Origin: Coprosoma sp963660615
Lineage (GTDB): Bacteria > Bacillota_I > Bacilli_A > RF39 > UBA660
NCBI GenBank assembly: GCA_963660615.1
Contig: CAVKYE010000011.1
Coordinates: 1-41,285 of the forward strand
DNA length: 41,285 bases
Direction of reading: 5' to 3'
Part shown: positions 16,134 to 24,550 of the stretch, one piece after another
How positions within the stretch are numbered: position 1 is the stretch's first letter
Layout: each line of letters begins with the position of its first letter
Translations under genes and position numbers: made by a program
The notes under the pieces: generated by a model
The model's input: the letters and a program-made list of their open reading frames with translations, nothing else
What the model was told of the DNA's origin: nothing
The model's database searches: none

Positions 16134-17442
16134 TGTATCTAAATTTATAGGTTACTTCTAGTTTGTAACTATCTAGTTTTGAGAAGTCTTCGGTTGTCAT
16201 GTTTAGTTTTTTCTCAAATTGTTTTTTTGTTACTGTTTTTTTTAGTTTGGCATTTGTGTAGAATTCATATATATAACTGTATCTTACTGATGTTTTTTGT
16301 TCTTCTACTCTATAGTCTTTGTTTAGGTCTGTTAGGGTTGAGGTGTCACCCCACGTGCTGTAACCAGTATAGTTTGTTATGCTTTCATCACGGAAGTTAT
16401 ATCCTTTTGGCTGTTTTGATGAGAATGAACTATATTTACGTTTTGGTCCATTATACCAACGCCATAGATAATCACGGTAACGATATATTGTTACACTTTC
16501 TGAGTCGTGTTTATCATATTTGTCTTTGTTTACTTCGTCTGATGCACAGTAGTCACCATCGTTTGCATAGTATTTTTTTCCGTGTTTTTCATAATAATAT
16601 TTGTAACCTACGGTGCTTTTTATTTCTCTATAATCATACTCTTCAGGATAGTTTTGAGAGTATTCACTCCATTCGGTTACTATTTTTGAACTGTCATCTC
16701 TATTTGAAAAACCGGTTGGTTGTGTTGATGAAAAGGCGGAATAGTCACCGATTATATCATACCATTTCCATTGTTTATCACGATATCTATAGGAAATTTT
16801 TTCTTGTTTTTGGACGTCTATTATTTTTCCTTCTTTTGAAACTTGGGGCATTTTTTTATCATCTAGTGGTAGTTTAACACCATATTTTGATACTTTGTCT
16901 TCTAGTTCGTCTTCGTCAAAATAATTACTCCACTTGGTTGTATTTATTTGTCTATCATAGTAGTTATAGTATGGTATTACGTCTACAACTGTTTTTCCTT
17001 TTGGATAAATACTGCTTTCTTTTGTCCAGTTACCATATTTGTTTTTTATGCTGCAACTTTCACAGTTTCCGATATCTAGGGTGTATATGAAATCATTTTT
17101 GTATTTTGTTATTTTTACTGTTCCTGTACATTTTTTATCATTTGTGTAGTATTTATTTAGGTATTTTTTTGAATACAAGTCTTTTACATCTATTATTACT
17201 CTTTCACCTTCTAAGGTTGGTACTTTATTTTGATCTTTTACATATTTTAAGGCTGATTGTTTGATGGCACTATATACTTTGTTACAACTATAGTTTATGA
17301 ACATTTTATATGCCATGAAACCTATTATTATTAATGGAACTATTGTTCCTATAAAAAGGAAGATTCTAAGTATTGGTTTTTTACTGATGAATGTTTGGTC
17401 TATTGCGTTTCCTTTTTCGTCTACATAACTATCTCTTTTCAT
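16123..17442 (-). CDS. Membrane-anchored protein with internal RYRD-W-W repeats, unknown function
   Basis: 439 residues. One membrane helix (about 24-47) leaves a short N-terminal cytoplasmic tail and a ~390-residue outer domain. A unit of about 75-80 residues occurs twice (about 217-290 and 318-395): YRYRDKQWKWY matches YRYRDYLWRWY, FSSTQPTGFSNRD matches FSSKQPKGYNFRD, and both run into a W/Y-S motif (TEWSEYS; TGYSTWG) and a Tyr-rich strand. A third W-S motif (TKWSNY, about 169-174) may be a degenerate copy. Four cysteines at 53, 105, 127 and 130 could pair. I do not recognise the family. It has a GATAGGAGTG ribosome-binding site. Confidence 0.8.
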   Translation of the reverse strand: MKRDSYVDEKGNAIDQTFISKKPILRIFLFIGTIVPLIIIGFMAYKMFINYSCNKVYSAIKQSALKYVKDQNKVPTLEGERVIIDVKDLYSKKYLNKYYTNDKKCTGTVKITKYKNDFIYTLDIGNCESCSIKNKYGNWTKESSIYPKGKTVVDVIPYYNYYDRQINTTKWSNYFDEDELEDKVSKYGVKLPLDDKKMPQVSKEGKIIDVQKQEKISYRYRDKQWKWYDIIGDYSAFSSTQPTGFSNRDDSSKIVTEWSEYSQNYPEEYDYREIKSTVGYKYYYEKHGKKYYANDGDYCASDEVNKDKYDKHDSESVTIYRYRDYLWRWYNGPKRKYSSFSSKQPKGYNFRDESITNYTGYSTWGDTSTLTDLNKDYRVEEQKTSVRYSYIYEFYTNAKLKKTVTKKQFEKKLNMTTEDFSKLDSYKLEVTYKFRYRKS

Positions 17443-17522
17443 ATGTACACTCCTATCTATATTAATTTTAACATATATTTGAGCAAAAAAAAATAGGTTA
17501 TTTTAATTATTTTTTATATTGA

Positions 17523-17551
17523 AAGAAACAAAGATTAATTCTTTGTTTCTT
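17523..17551 (-). terminator. Terminator of rodZ-pgsA
   Basis: A perfect 11-bp stem (AAGAAACAAAG / CTTTGTTTCTT), seven-base loop over the pgsA stop codon; TC follows on the minus strand, so the T run is poor. Confidence 0.6.
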
Positions 17552-18137
17552 GTGAGAAATATTCTTTGTTTGCACTGTAATACTGAATTCCTGATATTAC
17601 TGATAAAACGGTTGCGAGTACTAATAGGAAGTCTGCTACTTGAAGATTCCATAATTCAAATGGTAAGTTATAGAATAGGGTTAGTACTAATCCTACCATC
17701 ATTGAGGCAGTTTTTACTTTGCCTAGTTTGCCGGCTGGTATTACTTTTCCTTTGCCACTTGCTATCATTCTTATTGAATCTACAAATGTATCTCTCATGA
17801 TTATTACTACGGGGATTATTGGGTGAATGAACCCTTGGGCTGCTAGAATGATTAATACGGAATTTACTAGTATTTTGTCGGCGATGGCGTCCATTAATTT
17901 GCCAAAGTCTGTTACTAGGTTATATTTTCTAGCTATGTATCCATCAACAAAATCTGTAAGTGAGGCTATTATAAATATTACGCCACATATTAAATATCTT
18001 ATGTCTATTACGATTGTTTCGTTTACGAAAATTTGGGTTACGTTTATTCCCATGGCTGAGAATGGAAATAGTAATATGGCAACTATTATGAGTGTTAGTA
18101 TTATTCTAAACATTGTAAGTTTGTTAGGTGTGTTCAT
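17535..18137 (-). CDS. pgsA: CDP-diacylglycerol-glycerol-3-phosphate 3-phosphatidyltransferase
   Basis: PgsA makes phosphatidylglycerol phosphate from CDP-diacylglycerol and glycerol 3-phosphate in the membrane. 200 residues with the complete CDP-alcohol phosphotransferase motif: D62, D65-G66, A69-R70, G79, D83 and D87. Four to five helices follow (including 90-110 and 145-182). It starts 5 bp after the RodZ-like stop, the same ymfM-pgsA order as in Bacillus. Its substrate may be made by the Tam41-like proteins at 38-40 kb (inference). Confidence 0.94.
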   Translation of the reverse strand: MNTPNKLTMFRIILTLIIVAILLFPFSAMGINVTQIFVNETIVIDIRYLICGVIFIIASLTDFVDGYIARKYNLVTDFGKLMDAIADKILVNSVLIILAAQGFIHPIIPVVIIMRDTFVDSIRMIASGKGKVIPAGKLGKVKTASMMVGLVLTLFYNLPFELWNLQVADFLLVLATVLSVISGIQYYSANKEYFSQETKN

Positions 18138-18141
18138 TTTT

Positions 18142-18609
18142 TTACCTACTTTCTTTTATTACTGTGCCTTCTACAAAGTCTTCATTATTGCTATTTAATG
18201 TTACTACTAGGTAAATTATGACAATAATTGCAACTACAATAAGGCTACATATTAAGAAGGGAATTATCGATGCATGTGATTTTCTTTCTATTGTGTATGG
18301 TGATTTTATTTTTTTTACGGTTTTTTTTGTGTTTTTGGCATTTTTTATATCATCTAATGAAAGTTTTGATGTGAAGTCAAATAAGTATTCATTGAATTCG
18401 TCAACTAGTTCTTCTTTATCAAGTCCTAGGTATTTGGCGTAATCACGAATGAAGTATTTTAGGTAAAATATATCATCGAAGGCTTTGGAATTGCCTGCTT
18501 CAATATTTTCTATTTGTGATGGTCTTATTTTTAAATCTTCGGCAACTTCTTCGATTGAGACTCCTATGCTTTCTCTTGCTTCTTTTAGCTGTTTTCCGAT
18601 TTCTTCCAT
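18142..18609 (-). CDS. RodZ-like helix-turn-helix membrane protein
   Basis: 155 residues: an N-terminal Xre-type HTH (about 5-65, with LKEARESIGVSIEEVAEDLKI), a YFIRDYAKYLGLD segment typical of RodZ/YmfM, a basic linker and one membrane helix (about 115-137). RodZ links MreB to the elongation machinery. The short outer tail lacks the usual periplasmic RodZ domain, as in YmfM. Adjacent to pgsA, which supports the call. Confidence 0.85.
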   Translation of the reverse strand: MEEIGKQLKEARESIGVSIEEVAEDLKIRPSQIENIEAGNSKAFDDIFYLKYFIRDYAKYLGLDKEELVDEFNEYLFDFTSKLSLDDIKNAKNTKKTVKKIKSPYTIERKSHASIIPFLICSLIVVAIIVIIYLVVTLNSNNEDFVEGTVIKESR

Positions 18610-18637
18610 ATCTATCCTCTTTCTTTATAAACAAAAA

Positions 18638-18990
18638 AATAATATTTTATAAGCCATATTCTGTTCCTATTTCTAGGCGACAAACATCTATCTACCTTTA
18701 CGGTCCCATAGGAAATTCTTTGTTCTTTCCTATTAGGTTCCCCTACCAAAATTTGGGTTTCTTGCTTGCGGAGTTTACCACGTTTCACTCTTTTATTTCT
18801 AAAAGTTTCGTCACTGCGGCACTTTATGCCTATTACCATATCTTAAGACTTAGGTATTTAAGGCGTCGTCAGTATAAAACTGCTCTAGGTTATTTTTTCC
18901 CTAGACACAATCACTACGATCATCACAGATCGTGCAAGTATGGACTTTCCTCTACATTACTTAGAATGCAGCGTTTGTCAAAATATTATT
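18638..18990 (-). ncRNA. rnpB: RNase P RNA
   Basis: Catalytic RNA for tRNA 5' processing. On the minus strand the conserved 5' block GAGGAAAGTCCATACTTGCAC-like sequence (about 18955) and the 3' block ending ATGGCTTATAA are present, with the internal GTGCCGCAGTGACGAAA region and the GTGAAACGTGGTAAACTCC block between. The terminal P1 helix pairs AATAATATTTT (5', 18990) with AAAATATTATT (3', about 18638); T residues follow the 3' arm, so P1 may double as the terminator. The 5' end overlaps the gpsB stop codon. Length of ~350 nt fits. Ends are estimated from P1 pairing. Confidence 0.92.
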
Positions 18991-19309
18991 TTTCGCCATA
19001 AATGATTTTTTCTAAATTAGAAATTCTTCTTAGTAAATCAGCGTTATTTACGTCTACTGAGCCTGAGTCTCTTAGGACATCTAGTTTTGTTCTTAGGCTT
19101 CTTATTTCTTGCTTTAGACGCATATTTTCATCGATTAGGTCTTTTTTTTCTCGTTCATATCCACGCATCATTCTGAACATTTCCTCATAATCACTGATAA
19201 TTGTATCTAAAAATTTGTCGACTTCTTGTGGTCTATAGCCTCTAGTATCTATTTTAAATTCTTTTTCCAAAATATCTTTTGGAGATAATACAATTCTTTC
19301 TTGATACAT
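18986..19309 (-). CDS. gpsB: Cell cycle protein GpsB (DivIVA family)
   Basis: GpsB is a cytoplasmic coiled-coil adaptor that links PBP1 to division and elongation sites. 107 residues: the DivIVA-type membrane-binding start (LSPKDILEKEFKIDTRGYRPQEVDKFLD, an N-terminal block of about 30 residues), a coiled coil to about 76, and the short C-terminal trimerising helix (ADLLRRISNLEKIIYG). Adjacent rnpB matches the Bacillus order. Two class A PBPs, candidate partners, are in the window. Confidence 0.94.
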   Translation of the reverse strand: MYQERIVLSPKDILEKEFKIDTRGYRPQEVDKFLDTIISDYEEMFRMMRGYEREKKDLIDENMRLKQEIRSLRTKLDVLRDSGSVDVNNADLLRRISNLEKIIYGEK

Positions 19310-19335
19310 GAGTATCCCCTCTTTCTCTACATATC

Positions 19336-19364
19336 ATTTTAAATGAAAAGACATTCTTTGTCAA
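19336..19364 (-). promoter_or_regulatory. Sigma-A promoter of gpsB (and possibly rnpB)
   Basis: On the minus strand: TTGACA (19364-19359), 17-bp spacer, TAAAAT (19341-19336), about 27 bp before the gpsB start. Confidence 0.82.
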
Positions 19365-19400
19365 TATTTTTTCATGAAATGGAAAGTTCTTTGTAACTCA

Positions 19401-19429
19401 TTGCCAAACTATTTTATTTAGTATATAAT
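19401..19429 (+). promoter_or_regulatory. Sigma-A promoter of the plsC-ligase-plsC operon
   Basis: TTGCCA (19401-19406), 17-bp spacer, TATAAT (19424-19429), 19 bp before the first start codon. It faces away from the gpsB promoter, 37 bp off. Confidence 0.82.
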
Positions 19430-19447
19430 TATATTTAAGGTGAGGAT

Positions 19448-20029
19448 ATGAAAGAATCAACTTTATATAAGATAGTTAGACCTGTTATAAATTTGTTGTT
19501 TAGGTTTATATTTCATCCTAAAATAAAAGGAACTAAATATATTCCTAAGGATGGACGTGTTGTTTTAGCTGGAACGCATACTAAGTTTTTAGATTGTCTT
19601 TTGCTTATGTGTTCGACTAATAGAACTATTCATTTTTTGGCTAAGGATGAGCTTATTCATGGGCCTTTCGGTTTTGTTTTTAAGGGTATGGGGATTATTC
19701 CTGTGGATAGAAAGAATCACAAAGATGATGCTTTTAAAAGTGCGCTTGCGGTTTTAAAGGATGATAAGGTTATTGGAATTTTTCCTGAGGGTACTATTAA
19801 TAGAAAAAAGTTAGAACCTACTTTGCCTTTTAAATCTGGGGCTGTTCGTATGGCTTATATGACTGATTCTAAGATTATTCCTTTTGTTATTTTGGGAAAA
19901 TATAGGGTTTTTGGAAGATCTATTTCAATTATTTTTTATGAGCCTTATGAGGTTTTAAGTGATAATTTTGAAAAAGAAACGGAAAATTTTAGGAATTTAA
20001 TAAATAAGATGATATTAGAAAGAAGGTAA
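19448..20029 (+). CDS. 1-acyl-glycerol-3-phosphate acyltransferase (PlsC family), copy 1
   Basis: PlsC-type enzymes acylate lysophosphatidic acid to phosphatidic acid at the membrane. 193 residues with the HX4D catalytic motif (H44-TKFL-D49) and the acceptor-binding FPEGTINR block (about 114-121), and an N-terminal amphipathic/hydrophobic stretch. AAGGTGAGG ribosome-binding site. First gene of a three-gene operon with an acyl ligase and a second PlsC. Confidence 0.9.
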   Translation: MKESTLYKIVRPVINLLFRFIFHPKIKGTKYIPKDGRVVLAGTHTKFLDCLLLMCSTNRTIHFLAKDELIHGPFGFVFKGMGIIPVDRKNHKDDAFKSALAVLKDDKVIGIFPEGTINRKKLEPTLPFKSGAVRMAYMTDSKIIPFVILGKYRVFGRSISIIFYEPYEVLSDNFEKETENFRNLINKMILERR

Positions 20030-20031
20030 CT

Positions 20032-21777
20032 ATGGAGGTTATTAATAAGTTTAAAAGGCTTAAGAAGCCTAATGCTCCTTGGCATAAGTTTTATAAAAAG
20101 GGTGAAGAAGATGTAGTGGTTTTGGACAAGACTATTTATGAGTATTTAGAGGATTCTGCTTTTCAAAATAAGGATTTGATCGCTTTGGAGTATTTTGGTA
20201 AGCGGATTACTTATAAAATGCTTTTGAATAAGATTGAGGAAGCTGCTAAGAGTTTTAAGAGTCTTGGAATTGGTAAAAGGGATGTTGTGACTATTTGTAT
20301 GGCTAATACGCCTGAGGCGGTTATTTCGTTTTATGCGCTTAATAAAATTGGGGCGATTGCGAATATGATTCATCCTTTGTCGGCTGAAGAGGAAATTAAA
20401 AATTATTTGATTAATAATCATACGAAGATGCTTGTGGCAATTGATATATGTTATGAGAAGATTGATAGTATTATTTCTGAAACTGGTGTTATTAAGACGG
20501 TTTTGGTTTCGGCTAAGGATTCGATGCCTATAATGATGGGTATTGGTTATCAGTTTACTAAGGGGTATAAAATTAAGAAGCCTTCTTTTAATAGTAAATA
20601 TATTAGTTGGAGTGAGTTTATAAGACTTGGGAGAGGGTCTCATGCAACTATTACGGTAAATGGTGGCAAGGATGCTCCAGCGGTTATTTTACACAGTGGT
20701 GGTACTACTGGAAGTCCTAAGGGAATTGTTCTTAGTAATGGTAATTTTAATGCTTTGACTGAACAGTCTAGGTTTATTTTTACTAAGGTTGAAAAGGGTG
20801 ATGCTGTTCTTACTATTTTGCCTTTGTTCCACGGGTTTGGGCTTGGTGTTTGTACCAATACTCCTTTATGTTTTGGGGCGAAGGTTATTTTGGTTCCGCA
20901 GTTTAATTCTAGGGAGTTTGATAAGCTTATTTTTAAGACTAAGCCTAATCTTATTATGGGAGTTCCTACTTTATATGAGGCTTTGATTAATTGTAATAAT
21001 GTTAAAGATTTGAATTTGTCTGGTCTTAAGTATGTTATTTCTGGTGGAGACTGTTTGTCTAAGACTTTGAATGATAAAATTAATGATTATTTGAAATCTC
21101 ATGGCTGTTTGGAGGAGGTTTCACAAGGTTATGGAATGACGGAAGCACTTGCGGCAACGGCTCTTGCTTATGAGAATGTGAATAAGCCTGGTAGTATTGG
21201 TATTCCTTTTCCTGGTAATTATTTTAAGATAGTTGATCCAAATACTGGTGATGAGGTTTTGACTGGTCAGGATGGGGAAATATGTATTTCTGGGCCAACT
21301 GTTATGCTTGGTTATTTGGATAATGAGGTTGCTACTAATGATGCTCTTAGGATTCATGATGATGGTTATTTATGGCTTCATACTGGTGATATTGGATATA
21401 TGGATGATGATGGGGTATTTTATTATAGGCAAAGATTAAAAAGGATGATTATTTCTAGTGGTTATAATGTTTATCCTAGTTATATTGAAAATATTATTGA
21501 ACAGCATCCTGCGGTTTTATCTTGTACAGTTATTGGTATCCCCCATCCTTATAAGGTTGAGGTACCTAAGGCGTTTATTGTTTTGAAAAATGGTTATATT
21601 GGGATTAATGTTAAAGGAAGTATTAAGAAGTTTTGCGAAAAACATTTGTCTAAGCATTCGGTTCCTTATGAATTTGAGTTTAGAAAGTCTCTTCCTAAAA
21701 CTTTAATTGGTAAAGTTGATTTTAAGAAACTTATGAAGGAAGAAGAGGAAAAAAGGAAGGATAAAAATGAAAAATAA
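20032..21777 (+). CDS. AMP-dependent acyl-CoA/ACP synthetase
   Basis: 581 residues of the ANL (acyl-adenylating) superfamily. The P-loop-like motif is HSGGTTGSPKG (about 221-231), with YGMTEALAATAL (about 364-375), the hinge LHTGDIGYMDDDG (about 448-460) and YNVYPSYIE, and the C-terminal catalytic lysine region TLIGKVDFKKL. It activates a carboxylic acid as acyl-AMP and likely transfers it to CoA or ACP. Flanked by two PlsC genes (2-bp gap before, 11-bp overlap after), so fatty-acid activation for phospholipid synthesis is the likely role (inference). Confidence 0.9.
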   Translation: MEVINKFKRLKKPNAPWHKFYKKGEEDVVVLDKTIYEYLEDSAFQNKDLIALEYFGKRITYKMLLNKIEEAAKSFKSLGIGKRDVVTICMANTPEAVISFYALNKIGAIANMIHPLSAEEEIKNYLINNHTKMLVAIDICYEKIDSIISETGVIKTVLVSAKDSMPIMMGIGYQFTKGYKIKKPSFNSKYISWSEFIRLGRGSHATITVNGGKDAPAVILHSGGTTGSPKGIVLSNGNFNALTEQSRFIFTKVEKGDAVLTILPLFHGFGLGVCTNTPLCFGAKVILVPQFNSREFDKLIFKTKPNLIMGVPTLYEALINCNNVKDLNLSGLKYVISGGDCLSKTLNDKINDYLKSHGCLEEVSQGYGMTEALAATALAYENVNKPGSIGIPFPGNYFKIVDPNTGDEVLTGQDGEICISGPTVMLGYLDNEVATNDALRIHDDGYLWLHTGDIGYMDDDGVFYYRQRLKRMIISSGYNVYPSYIENIIEQHPAVLSCTVIGIPHPYKVEVPKAFIVLKNGYIGINVKGSIKKFCEKHLSKHSVPYEFEFRKSLPKTLIGKVDFKKLMKEEEEKRKDKNEK

Positions 21778-22363
21778 TTATTTAGCTTATAAGATTTTTA
21801 GGCCTATTTTATCTCCTTTGTTTAGATTATGGTATAATCCTAAGGTTATTAATAAAGAGGCTATTTTAAAGGAAGGTCCTATTATTATTGCAGGTAATCA
21901 CAAGCATGTATACGATCAATGTTTGACTATTATTTCTACTAAAAGGATTATTAATTATATGGCTAAAAAGGAATATTTTGAAGGGAATTTGGCTTGGTTT
22001 TTTAAGTCTGTTGGTTGTATTCCTGTCAATAGGAAAATTAAGGATACGGCTGCTGTTAGTTGTGCTTTAGAGGTACTTAAAAATGGGGGGGCTATTGGGA
22101 TTTTTCCTGAGGGAACTCGTAATAAGACTAATGAGTTTTTGCTTCCATTTAAGTTTGGGGCTGTATCTATGGCAAAGAAGTCTGGGGCAACTATTATTCC
22201 TTTTGGTCTTACTGGTGATTATAAGTTTAGGAGTAAGAATTTAGTGGCTCGTTTTGGAACGCCTTTTAAGGTTGATGATATGAGTTTAGAGGACGCTAAT
22301 GAAAAATTATATAATGAGATTAAAAGTTTAATGGAAGCTAATTTGAATGAGGAAAAAAATTAG
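21767..22363 (+). CDS. 1-acyl-glycerol-3-phosphate acyltransferase (PlsC family), copy 2
   Basis: 198 residues with HX4D (H45-KHVY-D50) and FPEGTRNKTN (about 115-124). It overlaps the acyl ligase by 11 bp. It is a diverged paralogue of the PlsC at 19.4 kb rather than a recent duplicate: motifs and length agree, but most other residues differ. The two may differ in acyl donor or acceptor, for example one acting on another lysophospholipid; the sequence does not decide this. Confidence 0.89.
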   Translation: MKNNYLAYKIFRPILSPLFRLWYNPKVINKEAILKEGPIIIAGNHKHVYDQCLTIISTKRIINYMAKKEYFEGNLAWFFKSVGCIPVNRKIKDTAAVSCALEVLKNGGAIGIFPEGTRNKTNEFLLPFKFGAVSMAKKSGATIIPFGLTGDYKFRSKNLVARFGTPFKVDDMSLEDANEKLYNEIKSLMEANLNEEKN

Positions 22364-22377
22364 TTTCTTTTTTTGAC

Positions 22378-22408
22378 AAAAAAAGAAATTAGTATTCTTA
22401 ATTTCTTT
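22378..22408 (-). terminator. Terminator of the 42-residue gene
   Basis: On the minus strand AAAGAAATTA, seven-base loop, TAATTTCTTT, then more T (seven T in all). The plus-strand reading could also end the plsC operon. Confidence 0.55.
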
Positions 22409-22535
22409 ATTTAACAGTGGCTTTTTTTAGTTCTTTTATCATTGTGGTCTTTTTTTTGTTTGCTTTTTTTAAGGCTTTTATTTCTTTTTCAAGCTCTTTT
22501 AACATTTTTTGTAAGTCAATTTCTTTTTTTATCAT
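22407..22535 (-). CDS. Small Lys-rich helical protein (42 residues)
   Basis: ATG at 22535, stop at 22409-22407. The product starts MIKKEIDLQKMLKELEKEIK and continues with Lys/Ala helical repeats to ATVK; heptad spacing of Leu/Ile suggests a short basic coiled coil. It has a full transcription unit: consensus promoter, an AGGGGGAG ribosome-binding site 7 bp before the ATG and a T-tailed hairpin at the stop. No family recognised. A small regulatory RNA is an alternative to a peptide. Confidence 0.6.
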   Translation of the reverse strand: MIKKEIDLQKMLKELEKEIKALKKANKKKTTMIKELKKATVK

Positions 22536-22561
22536 AGTATCTCCCCCTTAAAGTACCGTCT

Positions 22562-22589
22562 ATTATAGCATGTTTCTTTTGAATGTCAA
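22562..22589 (-). promoter_or_regulatory. Perfect sigma-A promoter of the 42-residue gene
   Basis: On the minus strand TTGACA (22589-22584), 16-bp spacer, TATAAT (22567-22562), 27 bp before the start codon. Confidence 0.82.
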
Positions 22590-22643
22590 TCTTTTTTGGG
22601 GAATTTTTTATCTATTTTTTTAGGTGGTCAAATGATAGTACTA

Positions 22644-23558
22644 CCTGTCAAGTACTCACTAAATAAAAATATTTAATTATAAATATTTAAGTCTGTATTA
22701 ACCGGGAGATAAACATCTAAGTTTCTTTTGAATACGTTCGTTGCTATACCAATGAACATATTTTTTTATTTCTTCTGTCGCCTCTTTTCTGGTTAACTTA
22801 TCAAATTGATAAAACCATTCATGTTTTAATTGCATAAACCAATTTTCTATAGGACAGTTTTTCTAGCAATGTCCTCGATGAGACATGTTCCTAGTAAATC
22901 CTATATTATTTGCTAATTCTACATATTCGTATGCAAAATACATCCTTGATCTGTATTAAATATTGCATCTTTATTTGGTTTTAAATCTTTGCAACTGTCT
23001 TTTATTAAATTTACATCATTATGATTTGATGTTGAAAATGATACAATTTCAGTATTGAAATAATCTTTAATTACTGATAAGTAAAGAGTTCCATCTTTAC
23101 ATTTTATATAGCTTACATCGGATGAATATTTTTGGTTTGATATATCTGAATTAAAGTTATATTCAATTATGTATTGGACTTTGTTTACAAGGTTCTTTTC
23201 TTTTGAATTGCAAATTTCAATCTTACTATTCCATAAATCCCTTTATTATTTTCGTGTTCTTCTAACATCACATCGGCAATTGATTGGTCAAAGTTATTAG
23301 CTATTGTTTTTCCTTTTTGACGCCATTTATAATAACTTCTTCTATTTACATTTAAAACATTATATATTCTTGTAACAGGATATTCACATTTTAATTATCA
23401 ATATCTTCGCTCCTGATTTAAATTCTTTTACTATTTTGACTTTATCACCCAAAGTCCATTTCTTATGTTTTCCCATGAAAAAACACCTCCAAAGTTCTTT
23501 CTAAATACATTTTAACACATTTACATGTTTCTTTTTTATTTAGTGTGAACTTTAAAGG
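22644..23558 (-). mobile_element. Decayed IS3-family insertion sequence with terminal inverted repeats
   Basis: Ends at 22644-22670 and 23532-23558 are inverted repeats matching at about 23 of 27 positions; both contain the block CACTAAATAAAAA. Between them lies a broken IS3/IS150-type transposase on the minus strand. At ~915 bp it is shorter than intact IS3-family elements (about 1.2-1.5 kb), so it has internal deletions. No clear target-site duplication was found. Confidence 0.72.
22698..23476 (-). pseudogene. IS3-family transposase pseudogene (orfA/orfB remnants)
   Basis: It starts at 23476 behind GGAGGTG with MGKHKKWTLGDKVKIVKEF, an IS3-type OrfA helix-turn-helix start, and breaks after ~30 residues. 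Later frames give the rve integrase core: SSDVSYIKCKDGTLYLSVI (first Asp), FNTDQG (second Asp), an internal TAG before NCPIENWFMQLKHEW (catalytic Glu) and the typical ending YSNERIQKKLRCLSPG. Several frameshifts and at least one stop mean it is inactive. Confidence 0.82.
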
Positions 23559-23627
23559 TATTATAATCTAGTGATATTTTTTTACTTGTTATGGTTGGTT
23601 TTATGTTTGTTTTCGTATCATCAGCAA

Positions 23628-24341
23628 TTATATATTAAAGAAATATTTTATTCCATATACTTCACCATAATAAGTATCTAATATATTAGAAGCAAGTTTC
23701 ATTTTATCTACATTTATATTATTTGTATTGTTGTATTCGTTTAGTATTTCTTCAATTAAAGTTTGGTAATAATAAATAATAGCACTATATTTATTTATAA
23801 CTATGAATTCTACTATTTCTTTTGTTTTTTTATCAATATCTTCCTCGACATTGGCAAGTAAATACTCAGTAGCATTTATTTTTTTATTATCTACTATTAA
23901 GGTGTTATCAATATTATTTAAAATTTTATTATGTGCATTAGTAATTTCATTTGCAATATCTTTCATCAAATATTCCTTATATTGAACTTTTTTATCAATA
24001 GAAAATTTTTCTAGTTTTTTTGATTCTTCTCTAAATGTATCATCAAATTCTTTATCAAGTGGGATTATGCTAGTATCCATATAATCCTTATCTTCTGTTT
24101 TATTTAATTCTACTAAGCTAAAATCTTTATTATCTAATATAATCCAATAATTTGGTCTAACTACTTTTTTTCTATTAAATAATTCTTTATTATTTTCTTC
24201 AATTAAAGATCCAAGTAATAATTTATCACCATCTTTCCTTAACATTGGAAATAAAGTAACACCTTTGATTTCTTTTTCCTCCATAATTTGAGATATTTTA
24301 CTAGTGATTTCATCACAAAATTTAATGTTTTCTTTAATCAT
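23628..24341 (-). CDS. Uncharacterised protein in the sigma-factor island
   Basis: 237 residues, acidic-to-basic mixed, rich in Asn, Lys, Ile and Glu, predicted mostly helical, with no membrane helix or signal peptide. An N-terminal alpha/beta-looking part (GVTLFPMLRKDGDKLLLGSL, about 27-46; WIILDNKDFSLVEL) is followed by long helices. I do not recognise a family. The start has a GGAGAA site. It lies downstream of an ECF sigma gene in the same direction, but a 209-bp gap with its own inverted repeats suggests separate control. Its coding strand lacks the G/T bias of the rest of the window, a sign of transfer. Confidence 0.75.
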   Translation of the reverse strand: MIKENIKFCDEITSKISQIMEEKEIKGVTLFPMLRKDGDKLLLGSLIEENNKELFNRKKVVRPNYWIILDNKDFSLVELNKTEDKDYMDTSIIPLDKEFDDTFREESKKLEKFSIDKKVQYKEYLMKDIANEITNAHNKILNNIDNTLIVDNKKINATEYLLANVEEDIDKKTKEIVEFIVINKYSAIIYYYQTLIEEILNEYNNTNNINVDKMKLASNILDTYYGEVYGIKYFFNI

Positions 24342-24368
24342 TATAATTCTCCTCGTATAATATATTTT

Positions 24369-24423
24369 GTAAGTTATTTTTAACCTACAATTTATTGTTC
24401 TTTCTAGTTAGTTTTTAACTAAC
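24369..24423 (-). promoter_or_regulatory. Paired inverted repeats upstream of the unknown island gene
   Basis: GTTAGTT-TTT-AACTAAC (24407-24423, perfect) and GTAAGTT-N6-AACCTAC (24369-24388, one mismatch) lie 28-82 bp before the start at 24341. The same ACTAAC word recurs upstream of the neighbouring sigma gene. They could be operator sites; this is inference. Confidence 0.45.
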
Positions 24424-24550
24424 AAAATTTATTTATTGGTTGAGATACTCTAGTGTTAAAATCTTATTGAAATATTTTTGACTGAGATTTATTCTTATTC
24501 TCCTTGTAACCCTTTACGGTGTTTACTCAGAAAAACTGTTTTTCTTCTTA

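Noticed and set aside
16123..17442. Thrombospondin type 1 domains
   Set aside because: Only the W-S words are shared; the six-cysteine pattern and Arg layers are missing.
20146..20643. Antisense open frame inside the acyl ligase
   Set aside because: It is the shadow of a biased coding strand; no ribosome-binding site and Arg/Asn/Ile-rich low-complexity product.
23628..24341. Anti-sigma factor for the adjacent ECF sigma
   Set aside because: No membrane helix, no zinc-binding anti-sigma pattern, wrong spacing and separate upstream repeats.
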